NCBI GenBank assembly: GCA_003427395.1 | Contig: BFEA01000078.1 | Location: forward strand, 3,145,181 to 3,206,694 | Source of the DNA: Chara braunii | Taxonomy: Eukaryota; Streptophyta; Charophyceae; Charales; Characeae | Length of the DNA: 61,514 nt | Direction of reading: 5' to 3' | Shown here: positions 21,253 through 33,197 of the stretch, piece after piece | How the letters are laid out: the number at the start of each line of letters is the position of its first letter | Position numbering within the stretch: position 1 is the first letter of the stretch | Position numbers and translations under genes: made by a program | Notes under the pieces: generated by a model | Told to the model about the DNA's origin: nothing | Seen by the model: only the letters and a program-made list of their open reading frames with translations | The model's database searches: none

Positions 21253-21954
21253 CTTAGCACTGCTTCCAGTTGAAGTAGTAGACGAGCTGGAACTTGGTGT
21301 CCGAGGAATCGAGCGCCATGACGGCCTTGCTTCCTTCCACCCTGACCACCGACTTGATATTGAGATTAGGAGTGTTGTTGCACTGGCTCCAGACAGACGT
21401 CGTGAAGTAGTCCGTGAACTCGAAGCTGTCGACATACTTGCCCGTGAGNGTGCGGCTGACACTGGGGGTGCCAGTCTGCCCCGAGAAGTAGAATTGCGTC
21501 TCGTAAACGCCCTTGGATCCTGCGGCAACGTCGGCGAATCCACGGCCGGTCACCTGCCCCAGCGTGTAGCTCCAGCCATCAGGATAATTCACGGACATGG
21601 AGATCTGGCACGCCTTCCGCTTATCCGCAAGCACTCCGTCGGTGGTGGCCACCATCCCGCCGAAGATGAAAGTGATCGTCTTCGAGTCGCTTGAGTAGAC
21701 GTAGTTGCTGTTGCTCCAGCTGCACCCGGTCCCGCCAAATGTGACCCAATTAATGCTCACGGACGGGGGTTGCGCAAGTGCAGGTGTGGCAGCTGCAATC
21801 AGCAGAAGCAAGGCCGCCATAATCACAGTTGAAGATACGCCGTGCGCCATTGTCACCCTCGCTATGACGATCTCACTCGTCTCCGCCTCGAAAGCGCGAC
21901 AGAAAACTACAACTTCCACGTGCTCCTTCCCAATCAGTTCCTACCGGCCCGCCT

Positions 21955-22009
<55 letters not shown>

Positions 22010-25000
22010 TCATTTCCACAGCGATTGCCTGCTCTTGCAGTCACGTTGCTGTCCGTTTCTTGTGCTTTGTCGGTGCTGCTGGCTGGGTCTATATATATGT
22101 ATTCGTCGGCAAGTAGCGCACTAGAACCTCGTTACGGACCGATGATCAGAAGGTACCACGGCGCACTCTTCGACCTGACAGGGAAATGCGAATGCGTAGT
22201 GCGCGCTGAACTCGAACAGCCGTGGCAAAGGCCATGCTTACGCTCGTACTGTCCTGGACGTACTTGGGCAGCTTTCTTGTCCAGATACGGGCGAGTAAGG
22301 GCAACGTGCGTTTGCCGTAACGCATTCACTACCGCTCTCCGACGTGGTAAGATAGGACAGTGGCGATGGGGGAGGTTTGCAGAGTTGTTGAATGTCGGTG
22401 GGCGATGCCGTGTCGACACTCGACCACCTGTCATCACTAAACGAGGCCATATTAAAGCCGCCGTAGTTGCTTGCGTGTGACGAGCCCGCACGTGCCATTG
22501 CATGGGGCGTCATGATTCTCTGTTGCGTGTGACGCGTACAACCCCGCACGTGTGACGCTAACACCTTTCCCGAAACTATCGCTTGCGTGTGACGCGTACA
22601 ACGTGCCATGCCATTGGGCAGGAATTTGGGTCTCGCTCCGCGACTCAGCAAATGTACAAAATCAGAACGAATCTTCGGCTAGAACACGGAAGGTACACCG
22701 CCATATTATTTTATTTTTCTTTACTTCTTATTATTATTATATTTGTTTTTTTTTAAGGGCAACGGCCTTGAGATATCATCATTGAGCTGACCGGCCCCAG
22801 GCAATTCACAAGTATTTGGTTTTACTCATCAATCTAGTTCCAGTATCCGGATTCGAACACCCGTCTGTATTTCAATAGTTTATGGGTGTACCCACTGAGC
22901 AAGGGCATTGATTTTTTTGGATAATTTGCAAAATACCCCCAGAAGTTGAGACATCTGCCAAAATGACCGTTAATGATTTAGATAGGCCGAATGCCCCTCT
23001 GACACAAAAAAAATGTTGTGGAATACCCCTGGCGTGGGTGGACACCCGTTCTTTGCAATATACCCCTACCCGGTTCCGTCTAACTTTGCCAAATGCCCCA
23101 GTACTTGTCCACTTCTCCTAGACGCTATTGCAAAAGGCCGGGGCCTAAACGGGGAGGTCCAGATTTCAAAGTTGCGGCCTGACAGGGGCACAGCAGAAAG
23201 ATTTCGGCCCAAAAGGGCATTCCCCTCTACCCACATGTTTCAGGATCATTCTCGCATATAACTCAATTTGTGAGGATATTTTGGAAATTACGATTTTTCC
23301 TGTTTTTAATTCCGCTCTGTTGTAGAGGCCGAGGCCAAAACGGGGAGGTCCAGATTTCAAAGTTCTCTTCGCCTGACAGGGGCACAACAGAAACATTTCG
23401 GCCCAAAAGGGCATTCCGCTCTACCCACATGTTTCAGCGGCATTCTCGCATATATCTCAATTTGGGGTTATTTTGGAAATTACGATTTAATTATACCCCT
23501 GTTCCTGTTTTTAATTCCGCTCTGTTGTAGAGGCCAGTCACTGAGTACACAGTGATCACCTGGAGCACTACGCCGTGGGTGTCCTGGAATATGAGACCAC
23601 CTCCCATCCCATCCTCGCTTCAATACTCCTAGCGCACCCCCTATCCCACTATCCTACCTCACTGTAACCTCAGTGTGACCAGCACTCAGGACCATTACCC
23701 TACCGATGCGCAGGTAACTGGGACAGAACAGCAGTGATAGGCACAAGGGCTGATAGGTTGCCCAGCGCTGGTGGAAGCGGAATTGGACGAGCCTTGTCGA
23801 ACGGGAACTTCGGACGCCAGGCCCAGACAATCTACTACAGGCCCCAAGAGACTCTGGGCCCTAGGTTTCAGACAGGGTAGCACCCATTGAAGCAGTCTTA
23901 CCGTCATTCCCCTAGCTTACCCAAGGCCAGGCGGAACTCGGACAGGGCCCTACGTTTCAGACAGGGTCTAAGCCTTATATATAGCCACTAGACAGTACTA
24001 CCCGAATATCACTAGGAACTCCGGTGGCCCATACCTGTCCCTACCGCAGATACGAGACCCCACCCAGTGACTAGATCCCCCCAGTCTGATAGTTGTGTAG
24101 TCCGCAATGTATGTGTATACCCAAAGGCTGTGTATGCTTCGTGTATCTATGTATGAAGATGTACAGACAGTAGTATATGTGGAAACTTGTGTATGTAGCC
24201 CGTAGGCCATGTATAATTCGCAAGCAATGTGTATGCCCGAAGGCTGTGTGTGCTCTGTGAATCAGTGTATAGAGATGTATAGGCCGCATCATGTCGTATA
24301 TCAAAGAGAGAACGGGGTAAGCTGGACAAGGACCCCCCAAAGTCCGAACCAAGCTCGAACCCGTGACCTTGTAACATGTAATCGAACGATTCTACCATGT
24401 GAACGACTGGTGGAAATGGCACGAAAATGTGATATGCCAGACTGGGGAGGTCAACAAAACACCCAAGACCAACGCCCCCACGCAACCCATGTGAAACCCA
24501 GAACCAACATACAACACCATGAACAACCCTTGGGTGGTGCGCAGGCAGTGTCTGTTGTAGTACCATGCGTCAGCCCAAGGGAGTGTGCCCAGCCGTGTGT
24601 CAATCTAACGCCCTGCTGGTGTCCATGCGCAAGGTTGCAATTGAGTATTGAACCCGCAACCTCATACCACAATGCGCATTTCCAACCAGTGCTCTGGTCT
24701 TGAGATATCATCACTGAGCTGACCGGCCTGGGGCAATTCAGAAATATTTGGTTTTACTCATCAAGTTCCATCATCTGGGTTCGAACACCGGTCTTTATTT
24801 CATCAGTTCAAAGGTGTACCCACTGAGCTAGGATCTTGGTTTTTTTCCTTTGTTTTTTTGTCTTTTTTGCATGTGGTGAGTAGTGGAGCAAGGCCCTTAG
24901 AGGCTCGCCACACAGGCTGTGGAAACTCAAACAATTTCGACAGGTGTCAGAATAAAATTGAAAGCCGGCGGTGGACAGTTTACCCCCCCCTTCGCCACAC

Positions 25001-25258
25001 AGGTGTTGAGGGGCAAGGTTTTTGGTCATGGCCGTCACACAAAAGTCCATGACAATTCAAATTCTGACACCTGTCAATTTTTTTCTAGCCGCACGTCTTC
25101 AAAAGTCTGTGTGGTAATGCGACAGCCTGTGTAGGGAGCCTCTTAATTTTTTATTTTGTTCTCACTCCAGATAAGTTCGCTCTCAACGACCGCCAAGAAA
25201 GCTAGGCGGCTGGATACAGCGCGGCTCCTTTTTTTTTTTTTTTTTTTTTTTTTTTCCC

Positions 25259-25300
<42 letters not shown>

Positions 25301-25473
25301 CCCAAGGCTTTATATTACCACTGACAAACAATAGAGGCTGAGGTCCTCACAGTCTACCCGGGATTCTGGGAGCATTACCCAGTTTTACTTACGGGGTGGC
25401 ACCACACCCCAAGGGGACCAACCCCCTGGACTCGCAAGTGCAATAAATCAAAACTAGTCCCAACCGGCATACC
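21253..25473. repeat. Second copy of the 4.26-kb block
   Basis: Carries the same feature series as 219-4474 at +21034: DUF4360 gene, promoter, SINE fragment (22769-22906), TGCCCC-type repeat (22924-23544), composite SINE (24354-24839), MITE (24900-25142) and poly-T tracts (25228-25301). Confidence 0.95.
21254..21850 (-). CDS. Secreted DUF4360-type protein, copy 2
   Basis: Identical in the visible sequence to copy 1, including the undefined base (21449). Translation from the ATG at 21848-21850 gives 198 aa with the same signal peptide and WKQC C-terminus; the stop TAA is at 21254-21256, two bases from the gap. Upstream features are repeated too: (GA)n leader at 21956-22006, TATA box at 22090-22097, and the CACGTG/GTGTGACG cluster at 22475-22604. 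Whether this is a second gene or the same locus placed twice cannot be settled from the sequence; the shared n favours an assembly origin. Confidence 0.65.
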   Translation of the reverse strand: MAHGVSSTVIMAALLLLIAAATPALAQPPSVSINWVTFGGTGCSWSNSNYVYSSDSKTITFIFGGMVATTDGVLADKRKACQISMSVNYPDGWSYTLGQVTGRGFADVAAGSKGVYETQFYFSGQTGTPSVSRXLTGKYVDSFEFTDYFTTSVWSQCNNTPNLNIKSVVRVEGSKAVMALDSSDTKFQLVYYFNWKQC

Positions 25474-25497
25474 TATCCCTAGTGCGGGCCAGGGGAG

Positions 25498-26026
25498 CAC
25501 TTAACAGCCAATCGTCCAATCCTAACTTTCCATCTTGGATCTTGGCCAACCTCCCCAAGATCGTCCAGGTTTCTCTGAACCAGCTAAGGCCTGCGGCTCT
25601 CTTGCCTGTCGAAGTTACCTTGCGCCTCCAGTCGGACTTGATGCTTCTTCTGACTTGACAGAAACCAGCCTTCAAATACACTTTTGTTGCGTACCTCCCA
25701 GATAACCAAAAAAAGACAAGCTCTAAGAGTTTGAGCAACATAACCCAAGCCCTTGTCTATAGCAAAACCTCCAGGGACACCGCCGAACAGGATCCAGCGG
25801 TCCCAGTGTTCGAGGCACCAAGCTACAAAACACCCGCGACCGCCGTCACCGCGGGCACGACCGCGGCCCGCCAAGGCCGATGGGAAAGGGGGTTGGGGGT
25901 GGGGGTTTTGGATTGGGGTACCGGGCCCCCGACCCTACCCTGTCGAACCAAAAAAAAAATTAAAAATAATTTTCGGGGGGTCATTTTTGGTGTGTGAAAA
26001 AATGAATAACATACAATCTAGGCTAC
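25498..26026. repeat. Diverged repeat matching 4570-5136
   Basis: Starts after AGGGGAGCACTTAACAGCC. It shares CTTGTCTATAGCAAAACCTC and TACAATCTAGGCTACCAGA with the left locus but shows substitutions and indels. It continues without interruption into the GGCC-rich unit, revealing the site that the Penelope-like element occupies in the left locus. Confidence 0.75.
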
Positions 26027-26276
26027 CAGAGTGGCCCGGGGTCACTTGCCTGGCCGGGCCAAAACCATAAAAATAAATCAAAATAAAAAATTATTTTTAT
26101 ATTTTATTTTCTATTTTGAATTTGGTGACGAATTTTGATGTCACCCTGAGGCAAAAGTTATTCAGTTTATTTTTCTGCATAACATAAACTGTTAGTGGAT
26201 TTCTTGGATTTCTTTTTTTCTTTTTTTTGCTTGGCCCTTCCCTGGTCCTTGCACGGGCTGGCCACTTGGGACCCGT
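26027..26276. repeat. GGCC-rich ends around an AT-rich core, copy B
   Basis: GTGGCCCGGGGTCAC and TGGCCGGGCC at the left; AT-rich core; CACGGGCTGGCCACTTGGG at the right. Matches 11319-11561. The adjoining LTR-like repeat starts at its right end; copy C of that repeat (37719) lacks this unit, so the two may be separate elements. Confidence 0.55.
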
Positions 26277-28508
26277 GTGACGCGCCAACTTACGGACCTG
26301 CGCTATCTTCCCCCCCCCCCCTCCTTCTCTGTCTTTTTGTCGAATTTTGGGTGACCATCCGACGAGGCCTCTTTTTGTATTTTCATGAATGCAATATGTG
26401 GGACCCTCAGATCAATTTTTTGTCTTTTTTTGCAAATTGGGAATTACATGGGAATTACGCGTGCCTTGGCGAGCGCGCTAGGAATTTGGCTCGACGGTTG
26501 GGACTTTCGGAATAGGCGGAATCCGACGTGTCCTGTCTTGCACATGAATGTTCTCAACTTCGTCTTGGAATGCTCTGGGAATTTGCGCAGAAATCTGAAT
26601 AGGCATAGGACTTTCCCACGCGCTCGCTTTGCCACGCGGATATGGTACTTTTCAAATTGAATTAGCCATAACTGTTTCGGTGCCCTTTTTGCCTTCGCGA
26701 CGACACCATGCATGCGAGCCTCCCCTCTCCCTGGTAAACCCGCTGCCCTCGACACTCCCTTCCTCGCGCTCATGCTCCCTCTCTGTCTGTAACCGTTTTC
26801 CATCTCCCCATTGCCTCGCGCGCCTTTTCTCTCCTTCTTGATCGTATGAATTTTGGTTCCGTTTCGCGTTATTCTTCGCGCTCTTCTTCTTCCCGCTCTG
26901 GTCCCCGCGTCGAAACACCCTGTCGACCCCCCATCACTCCCTCTAGCCAAGGAGACACGCCATGTAAGAGGGAAATTCCTGACACACGACAATTCCGATT
27001 GGCTGCAGCTGGGATGCAAAGGATCAACATGGCTTTCGACGGGCAATCCCTGAGCCCTCTCATACTCCTCCCTGTCTCATTCCTCCGCAACTATAAGTTC
27101 CGCAAGCGCTCCTGAAAATCTCTCTCTCTCGACTCATCAGCCTGTTTCCAGGAAGCTGTGGCCATATCGTCTGAAGGAAGGTGCGAGTCGACTAGTCCCG
27201 ATGAGCGGGCTATAGTCTTGGCGCTCGGCATGCTGGAGCGCCCGACGGACTATGGGATCTGAGCAAGGCCGTGCAGAGATTAAGTCGGCGGGGTGACGAT
27301 CGCTATGGTGGATTGGCACGTGATGGCCGGGGTCGTCACTGCAAGTCAGACGTTCGAGTCGGAAGTGAGTGAGTGTATGGCCCGAGGCCATGGTGGAATT
27401 TTATGGCAGAAGTGCTTTCTTTCCTTTCTGGTGCAAAATTTGTATCTTCAAATGTGAGTTTTGATCGCTCGGCTTTTAAGCCGGGACATTTCTGTGAAAG
27501 ATCGCCTGACCATCTGTGATTGCTTTCTACTCGTTTTTCCCTCCGGGTCTGCGTCCACACTCTCCCTCCTCCGGTCACGACATGTCATGATGGATGAATT
27601 ATGGTCACGACATGAAGAAAGCCGTGATTAAAGATTTTGTTGTACCATGATTGAAGGGATTATTGGCTGAGCGACTGAATGATCGGGTTGCCTAGAGCGT
27701 CAGATGAATGATGTATGATTAAGATATGTGCTTACTTTTGCCGCCATGTGGACTGACGGCCCCAACCCGACCGGGCGCCAACTTCCCATTCCCCCGTCGT
27801 GCCCCTTCCTGTACAACGAGGAAAGGATATGTGTATGAGAGTGGGACGTACGAGAAGTCGTCGCCAAGATCGGAGGGCGTTACTACTTTCCTCCTTAAAC
27901 TCGGTGCTCTCGATTCGTTGGTGCGGGTCTTGTTATCATTGATTGCACTCTTCGCCATATTCATTGTTATTGTCCTTTAACGAACTAATCGTAGTCTCGT
28001 GGATGGAGGTGGAGCCTCATTGGCCTGACACTCTGTGCAGCGATTGTCGTCGCCTCGAGCGTTATCAGGCCAAGGGGTTCCACTATCGCACACGCGTCGA
28101 AGTCGAACACAAAGAAAATGCCACTCGGTTGAGACCCTCCACGTCGGACTTGGAGTTTTGTAACGAGCGCCGACTAGACCTCATCCGAAAATGGGATATC
28201 ATGTGTGTACCCGCCCCCTTTCACACGAAACGAAGAGCGACGGCTCGTTGGGAAGTGCAACGATACTTTTTGGATTGAATTTCCCATATATGCAAGTCCC
28301 GCGTGCCCCTTTTTCTCCCTTAAAACCCGCGCGGCGATGGACCTTCTTCTTACTACAGTCGGACCAACACGGGGGGATTTCAGTTCTGTCTGTGTCCCCG
28401 TACTCAATTTTCCAAAAATCCTTGGCACACCCCATCTTCGCTGCCTTTCCCGGACCCCTTCTGCAAATCACAACGCTCTGACCTGGAAGGTAGCCCAGGG
28501 CGTGAGGG
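26277..28508 (+). repeat. Long LTR-like repeat, copy B: probable 5' LTR
   Basis: About 2.23 kb, from GACGCGCCAACTT to GCCCAGGGCGTGAGGG, followed directly by an initiator-tRNA primer-binding site and gag. Similar to copies A and C. The ends do not show a clear TG...CA, and the exact left boundary is uncertain. Confidence 0.6.
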
Positions 28509-28521
28509 TGGTATCAGAGCC
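28509..28521 (+). other. Primer-binding site for initiator Met-tRNA
   Basis: TGGTATCAGAGCC, the standard plant PBS complementary to the 3' end of initiator Met-tRNA. The next bases include a perfect palindrome CCGACACGTGTCGG (28520-28533). Confidence 0.85.
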
Positions 28522-28638
28522 GACACGTGTCGGATCTGACATTAGTAAGACGAGCTGGCGAGAGGAAGATGAGCCAACCGATCTAATCGGCTGAATCCTC
28601 CGGTTACCCGACAAAGGTCTGCCGAAACTCAACCAGAG

Positions 28639-30980
28639 ATGCCCATGGCTGATGCTAACGGAGCGGTTCCTCGTACCTCGGGTGATGGTGAGCACCCTTG
28701 CTACCTTCCCATTTTACCCCAACCATACCCATCCCGATGGCTTGAGGCCGTACAGGCTCAGGGATATGGCGCAGAAGATTTCCCTCGCATCATCACCCTG
28801 CTTCTCTTAAACACCACTCATGATTGGTTTAAAAGACATAGGTGGGTAGATTGGGATACCTTCAAAAGAGCGTTCCTAGCAGGATTCGACGAAGTCAGTG
28901 AAGATGTTGCATGGTTCGTGTTGAAAACTCGATTGCAGGAACCCGGAGAGTTACTGTCCGATTTTGTGGACCGGTTTCAAACCACGCTAGACAAATCGGG
29001 GCGAGAAGAAAACGCTGCTCGAGATTTGTTCATCGATCATCTCTGTAACCCTGTGCTAAAAGCAAAGCTGCAAAAGAAGGTCCCCCCTAAAACAAACCAA
29101 CTACCAGTCATCATCGCTAAAGCACTCGAACTCGGCTTAATGAATACTCGCAAATACATCGGTCAGGGGGACGAAGTAATCTCGGATACGATACATGATG
29201 TCGCCGCTAAACGTCAATTGTGGCTAAGAGCAGTGGGGCGATTCTACCCTCGCCCCGATCACAACTATCAGGACGGACCTTCGCCGGATCCCTCCCCTCA
29301 TCTCCCGTCTTCTGTCCCTCCCCTCCCTCCCAAGATAGTCCGTGTGAACACCGTCATGCCCCAGTCTGCGCCAATCCTCATCACTAACCTGCATCTAGCC
29401 TAAATGATTCTTACTGCCACAACTAAACAATCTGAGTGGATGGACAATGTGATACAGATGCAGACTTCCCAGATGGATCGATTGGAACAGACCATGACGA
29501 AACCGATAAAAGCTAACTCGATTTCTCCGCGTCCTGCTCCTCCTTCATATCCCATGCTGATTGTCCCTCTTGCCCCTGGCCAAACACTTCCAACTCAGAA
29601 TCAGGTGGTCAATCCGGCAGGAAGGGTCAAATGCTACAACTGTAAGCAACCCGGACACTTTGCACACGACTGCCCCCTGCCAAGGTGTAACGAACCCCCG
29701 TCGTCAGTTGCGCCTATCGCCTTGAATCAGGGATTGGTAGACGCACTATCAGAAGCCACAAGAGGAAGGGAATCTGACCCTCTCCCTACAGAGCCATCGG
29801 CCGAACCCATCACGTCCACTTCGGGATCATCTTCCGAAGCGACCGATGTTTTTGATCCTAGATAGTACCTCCAACTAGCAAGACTAATCAGAGCAATCAG
29901 ACCTGGCAAAGATGAATTCGAATGGGTGGAGCGAGGATTAGAACCCGGTCCTCAGTTTCGAACACGAGAGATGGACGTTCTTCGGACACTCAAACACTTG
30001 GATATCCGAGTCCCTGTCCCACTGGGACATCTATTGACCATATCGGAAGCAGCGAACGACATACTTCTTCAGCAATCATGTTAAAAAAATCAGAAACGCT
30101 TTACGTACCAACTCGTTCAGAAGATGCTGAAGAAAAAGAAGGACGACGAGGCAGAAGTAGACTCTCCTCTATCGGTCCCGATATCCACTTTAACCATGCC
30201 CGACGCACTCGAGACTGCTCGAGTCGCCACCATTTCATACGCATAGAAAGACCACTTCGTTTGAGTTTGAGCTGTTGTGTGGAAAAGTGCGGAGTGTGAT
30301 TGCGAGGTATGGGGAAAACTGTTTAAAGTCCTTGTTGATACAGGATCGTTTACAGTAGCGATATCTTTGAAAATCGTCTGAAAAACTGGACGATTGATTT
30401 TGATCCTTCCCTTACCTGGAAGAGACAACTACATCTCTTCATACGAAGAAAGGATGAACATAGTCGGGATTATTGAAAACGTAGCCGTCAAGGTAGGACG
30501 GGTACATGTCCTGGTCAACGCATCAGTAATCGATATACAATCATACTCGGTACTGTTGGGATTGCCTTGGGCTATGGGTGCACAAATATATTTCGATAAC
30601 AAACAACTCGTCCTTACATTTACTGGAGGAAAGCCTCAAACAGTTCCGCAGTGAGTCTCCACTCGATCACCAAGAAAGACCCCCAACCTCCCCTAATAGG
30701 AATGATACAAGTCCCGAGCCCAGAAGAGTCGTCCGAAAGCAGTGACGAGGACTAACACCTGTTCGACGATGACGAGTATGATGAGCGAGACTACGACGAA
30801 CTGCTAGGTTACATGCCTACTGAAAATAAATGGAGTTGGTTAGTTGAGTTGTTCGGTCAAGAAACTAAAGAAGAGTTTCAGATAAATCCGACTACTACTA
30901 GGACATTTGATAGAGACACAGAATATGGTCAGACAGAACCTTTACCGACTTTATCCCTGTGTCACTATGTGCACTAACGA
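28639..30980 (+). pseudogene. Ty3/gypsy gag-protease, decayed
   Basis: Starts at ATG 28639, about 120 bases after the primer-binding site. The Gag core shows HDWFKRHRWVDWDTFKRAFL, LLSDFVDRFQTTLDK and LFIDHLCNPVLKAKL, as in Retrotrans_gag proteins. A TAA at 29401-29403 interrupts it; the frame continues to a CCHC knuckle CYNCKQPGHFAHDC (29632-29673). After TAG at 29863 and further stops near 30080 and 30240-30260, the same frame reaches the aspartic protease: LVDTGSFTVAIS with the catalytic Asp (30337-30348), and LLGLPWA near its end. From about 30657 an acidic linker (DDDEYDERDYDELL) reads in a shifted frame. The protein would coat and process the RNA particle; this copy cannot make a full product. 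Confidence 0.85.
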
Positions 30981-31150
30981 AAGCTCAAATTTCAGTAATA
31001 TTTTTTCTACCAGAACCTATCTAGCAAATTTCGGATACGGTCGACCTCTTGGAAGTTGGAACCCCCGCTGACCTCATACGAGGGCGTGCTTTGCTTACGA
31101 GAAACGTATTAGATTGGGAACATCATGGATCGGAGTTTTGACCTCCTCCC

Positions 31151-31321
31151 TAATTACTGCGATCACAACATTTTGCGTGAGCAAGGGCCTCTGCGGGAAT
31201 ACGGAAAAATCCAAGTATGGATCTATTTGTTGATACTATCAACCAATGGATCATCACTTGGATTTTTTCGTTTCCCCGCACCGGCCCTTGCTCACGCAAA
31301 ATGTTGTGATCGCACTAATTA
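31151..31321. repeat. 66-bp inverted repeat with 39-bp loop at the 5' end of pol
   Basis: Left arm 31151-31216 and right arm 31256-31321 are near-perfect complements, sharing GCGATCACAACATTTTGCGT. The right arm encodes the start of the pol frame (LDFFVSPHRPLLTQN). In the second pol copy the same module is a direct repeat. Confidence 0.9.
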
Positions 31322-33142
31322 GGCAGGAGGCCGAAACTCCAATCAATGATGTTCCCAATCTAATGCAGGAAATAACTGCGCTGGTTGGGTTGGGAATAAC
31401 CGCCAGCACCACTGATCTCGAGTCCGATGCCGAAATTAAGGAAACCGAAATGATTAGCCCGACTGAATCACAAATGCTTGCTACTGTTTTTTCGCTCCAC
31501 ACCAGCAGGTCCATGTTCTCCAGAGTAGAGGGGAGGCAACCGATAGAACTCGGCCAAACTGACGTACGGCTGGATTTTTTCGAACGATCAACGATCACTT
31601 TACCAGGTCACGTGCCTCGTGAAATTCACCTGTTTTTTATTAATGTATTGCACGGATATGCTAAGGTGTTGAGTGTGCATGATTATGATATTGGGTTGTC
31701 AAGTGTGATCGAACATATGATCCTCACAGGGGATCATCCACCAATTAGCTAAGCCCCCAATAAATACTCTCCGGCGCAACGACGATCTGCGTTCGAGAGG
31801 GTGAAGGAGTTTGAAGCTAATGGGTGGATCGAACCCTCCATCGGACCGTGGTCCTTTCCTATGGTGATTGTACAAAAAAAAAGCGGGAGGGATTCGTATA
31901 TGCATTCATTATCGAAAGTTGAATGATATCACGATTAAGGACGTGTACCCCGTCCCCCGGATTGATGAGTTATTGGATGCTATTGGTGGTGCTTAATTTT
32001 TCAGAAACTTTGATGTTCGTCATGGATTCTACCATCTCCTAGTTCGAAAGGAAGATCGCCCGAAAACAGACTTCGTTCTTTCCGAAGGGACTTGGCAATG
32101 GGTTCGATGCCTAATGGGAATCTGCAACGCCTTTGCCACGTTTTAGCGCACGATGAATATGACTTTTCATAACTTTGTGCGAAAAACGAGGCTGACGCAG
32201 AGCATTATTAATTATTGTGTGATTGTATACATGGATGATATCCTTGTGTATTTGAGTTCATACGGAAGGCACGTGCAACACATTGAATGAACGTTGCATA
32301 CACTAAAGGATAATGAATTTAAGGTGCCCCTCGAGAAATATCAGTTTTTCCTCACAAAGATTTCCTTCTCGGCCACTTACGGACAAAGGGTTGGAACAGG
32401 AACCGCGAAAGGTAATCGCAGTGAAAGACGTTCTGGTGTCGACATCAGTTACACAAGTACACGCCTTTTCGGGACTAGCCTCGTACTATCAGAGGACCGG
32501 AGGTTTATCGAGGGATTTGCAGCAGTCGCGGAACCACTCACGAACTTGCTGAAAAAATAATAGTCGTTGATTTGGACCCCACAGTGCGATCAGGCCTTTC
32601 GAGAACTTAAGGCGGCTCTTATCTCGGCTCCGGTCGTAATAAGACCGGACCCGGAAAAACCTTTTGTTCTCATCACTGATTGGCAGCCCGAGACGATCTC
32701 AGCAATCTTGGCCCAGGTGGGACCTGATGGCCTGGAACACGTGGTGGAATATGCGTCTAAATCGGTACCTTCCTGCAAGAGGAATTACTCCACTCCAACG
32801 GGGGAATGCTACGGCAGCTACGAGGCCTTGTGGGGAATCAGTCACTTCCGGGCTTACTTATATGGCCGGAAGTTCACATTGGTGACTGATCATGAACCAC
32901 TATTGGCCCTGAAGAAATCAGACGACTACTCGGGTATAATCGGACGTTGGGCTACCACATTGCAGAGCGTGGAGTTTGACATTCGTCATCGAAAGCACAA
33001 GAAACACGGCAACGCGGAGGGGCTGACATGGTTGCATCGACCCGGCAAGGTACCCAAGAGTGAGGAAGTGACACCGTGGCACGATCCAGAGCCAAAGCAC
33101 GAGCCCTTGTACGGTGAGGTGGAGATCCTTCTGAAGGATTAA
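31246..33142 (+). pseudogene. Ty3/gypsy reverse transcriptase-RNase H, copy 1
   Basis: After an N-terminal linker the RT shows [49 protein letters not shown], the Asp motif FDVRHGFYHL, MGICNAFATF and YMDD (32228-32239). It is followed by AFSGLASYYQR in another frame, FIEGFAAVAEPLTNLLKK, then RNase H with ITDWQPETISAILAQ, GECYGSYEALW and TDHEPLLALK. Stops lie at the positions seen in copy 2. An A run at about 31873-31882 has one extra base relative to copy 2, shifting the frame. Two local shifts near 32360 and 32500 are shared by both copies. From about 31885 on the sequence is identical to copy 2. Confidence 0.85.
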
Positions 33143-33166
33143 GTGTACACGAGCTCTCTCTCTCTC

Positions 33167-33197
<31 letters not shown>

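Noticed and set aside
20392-21694. Long ORFs spanning the first N run
   Set aside because: Most of the frame is N, so it is open only by default; the visible ends are microsatellite or antisense DUF4360.
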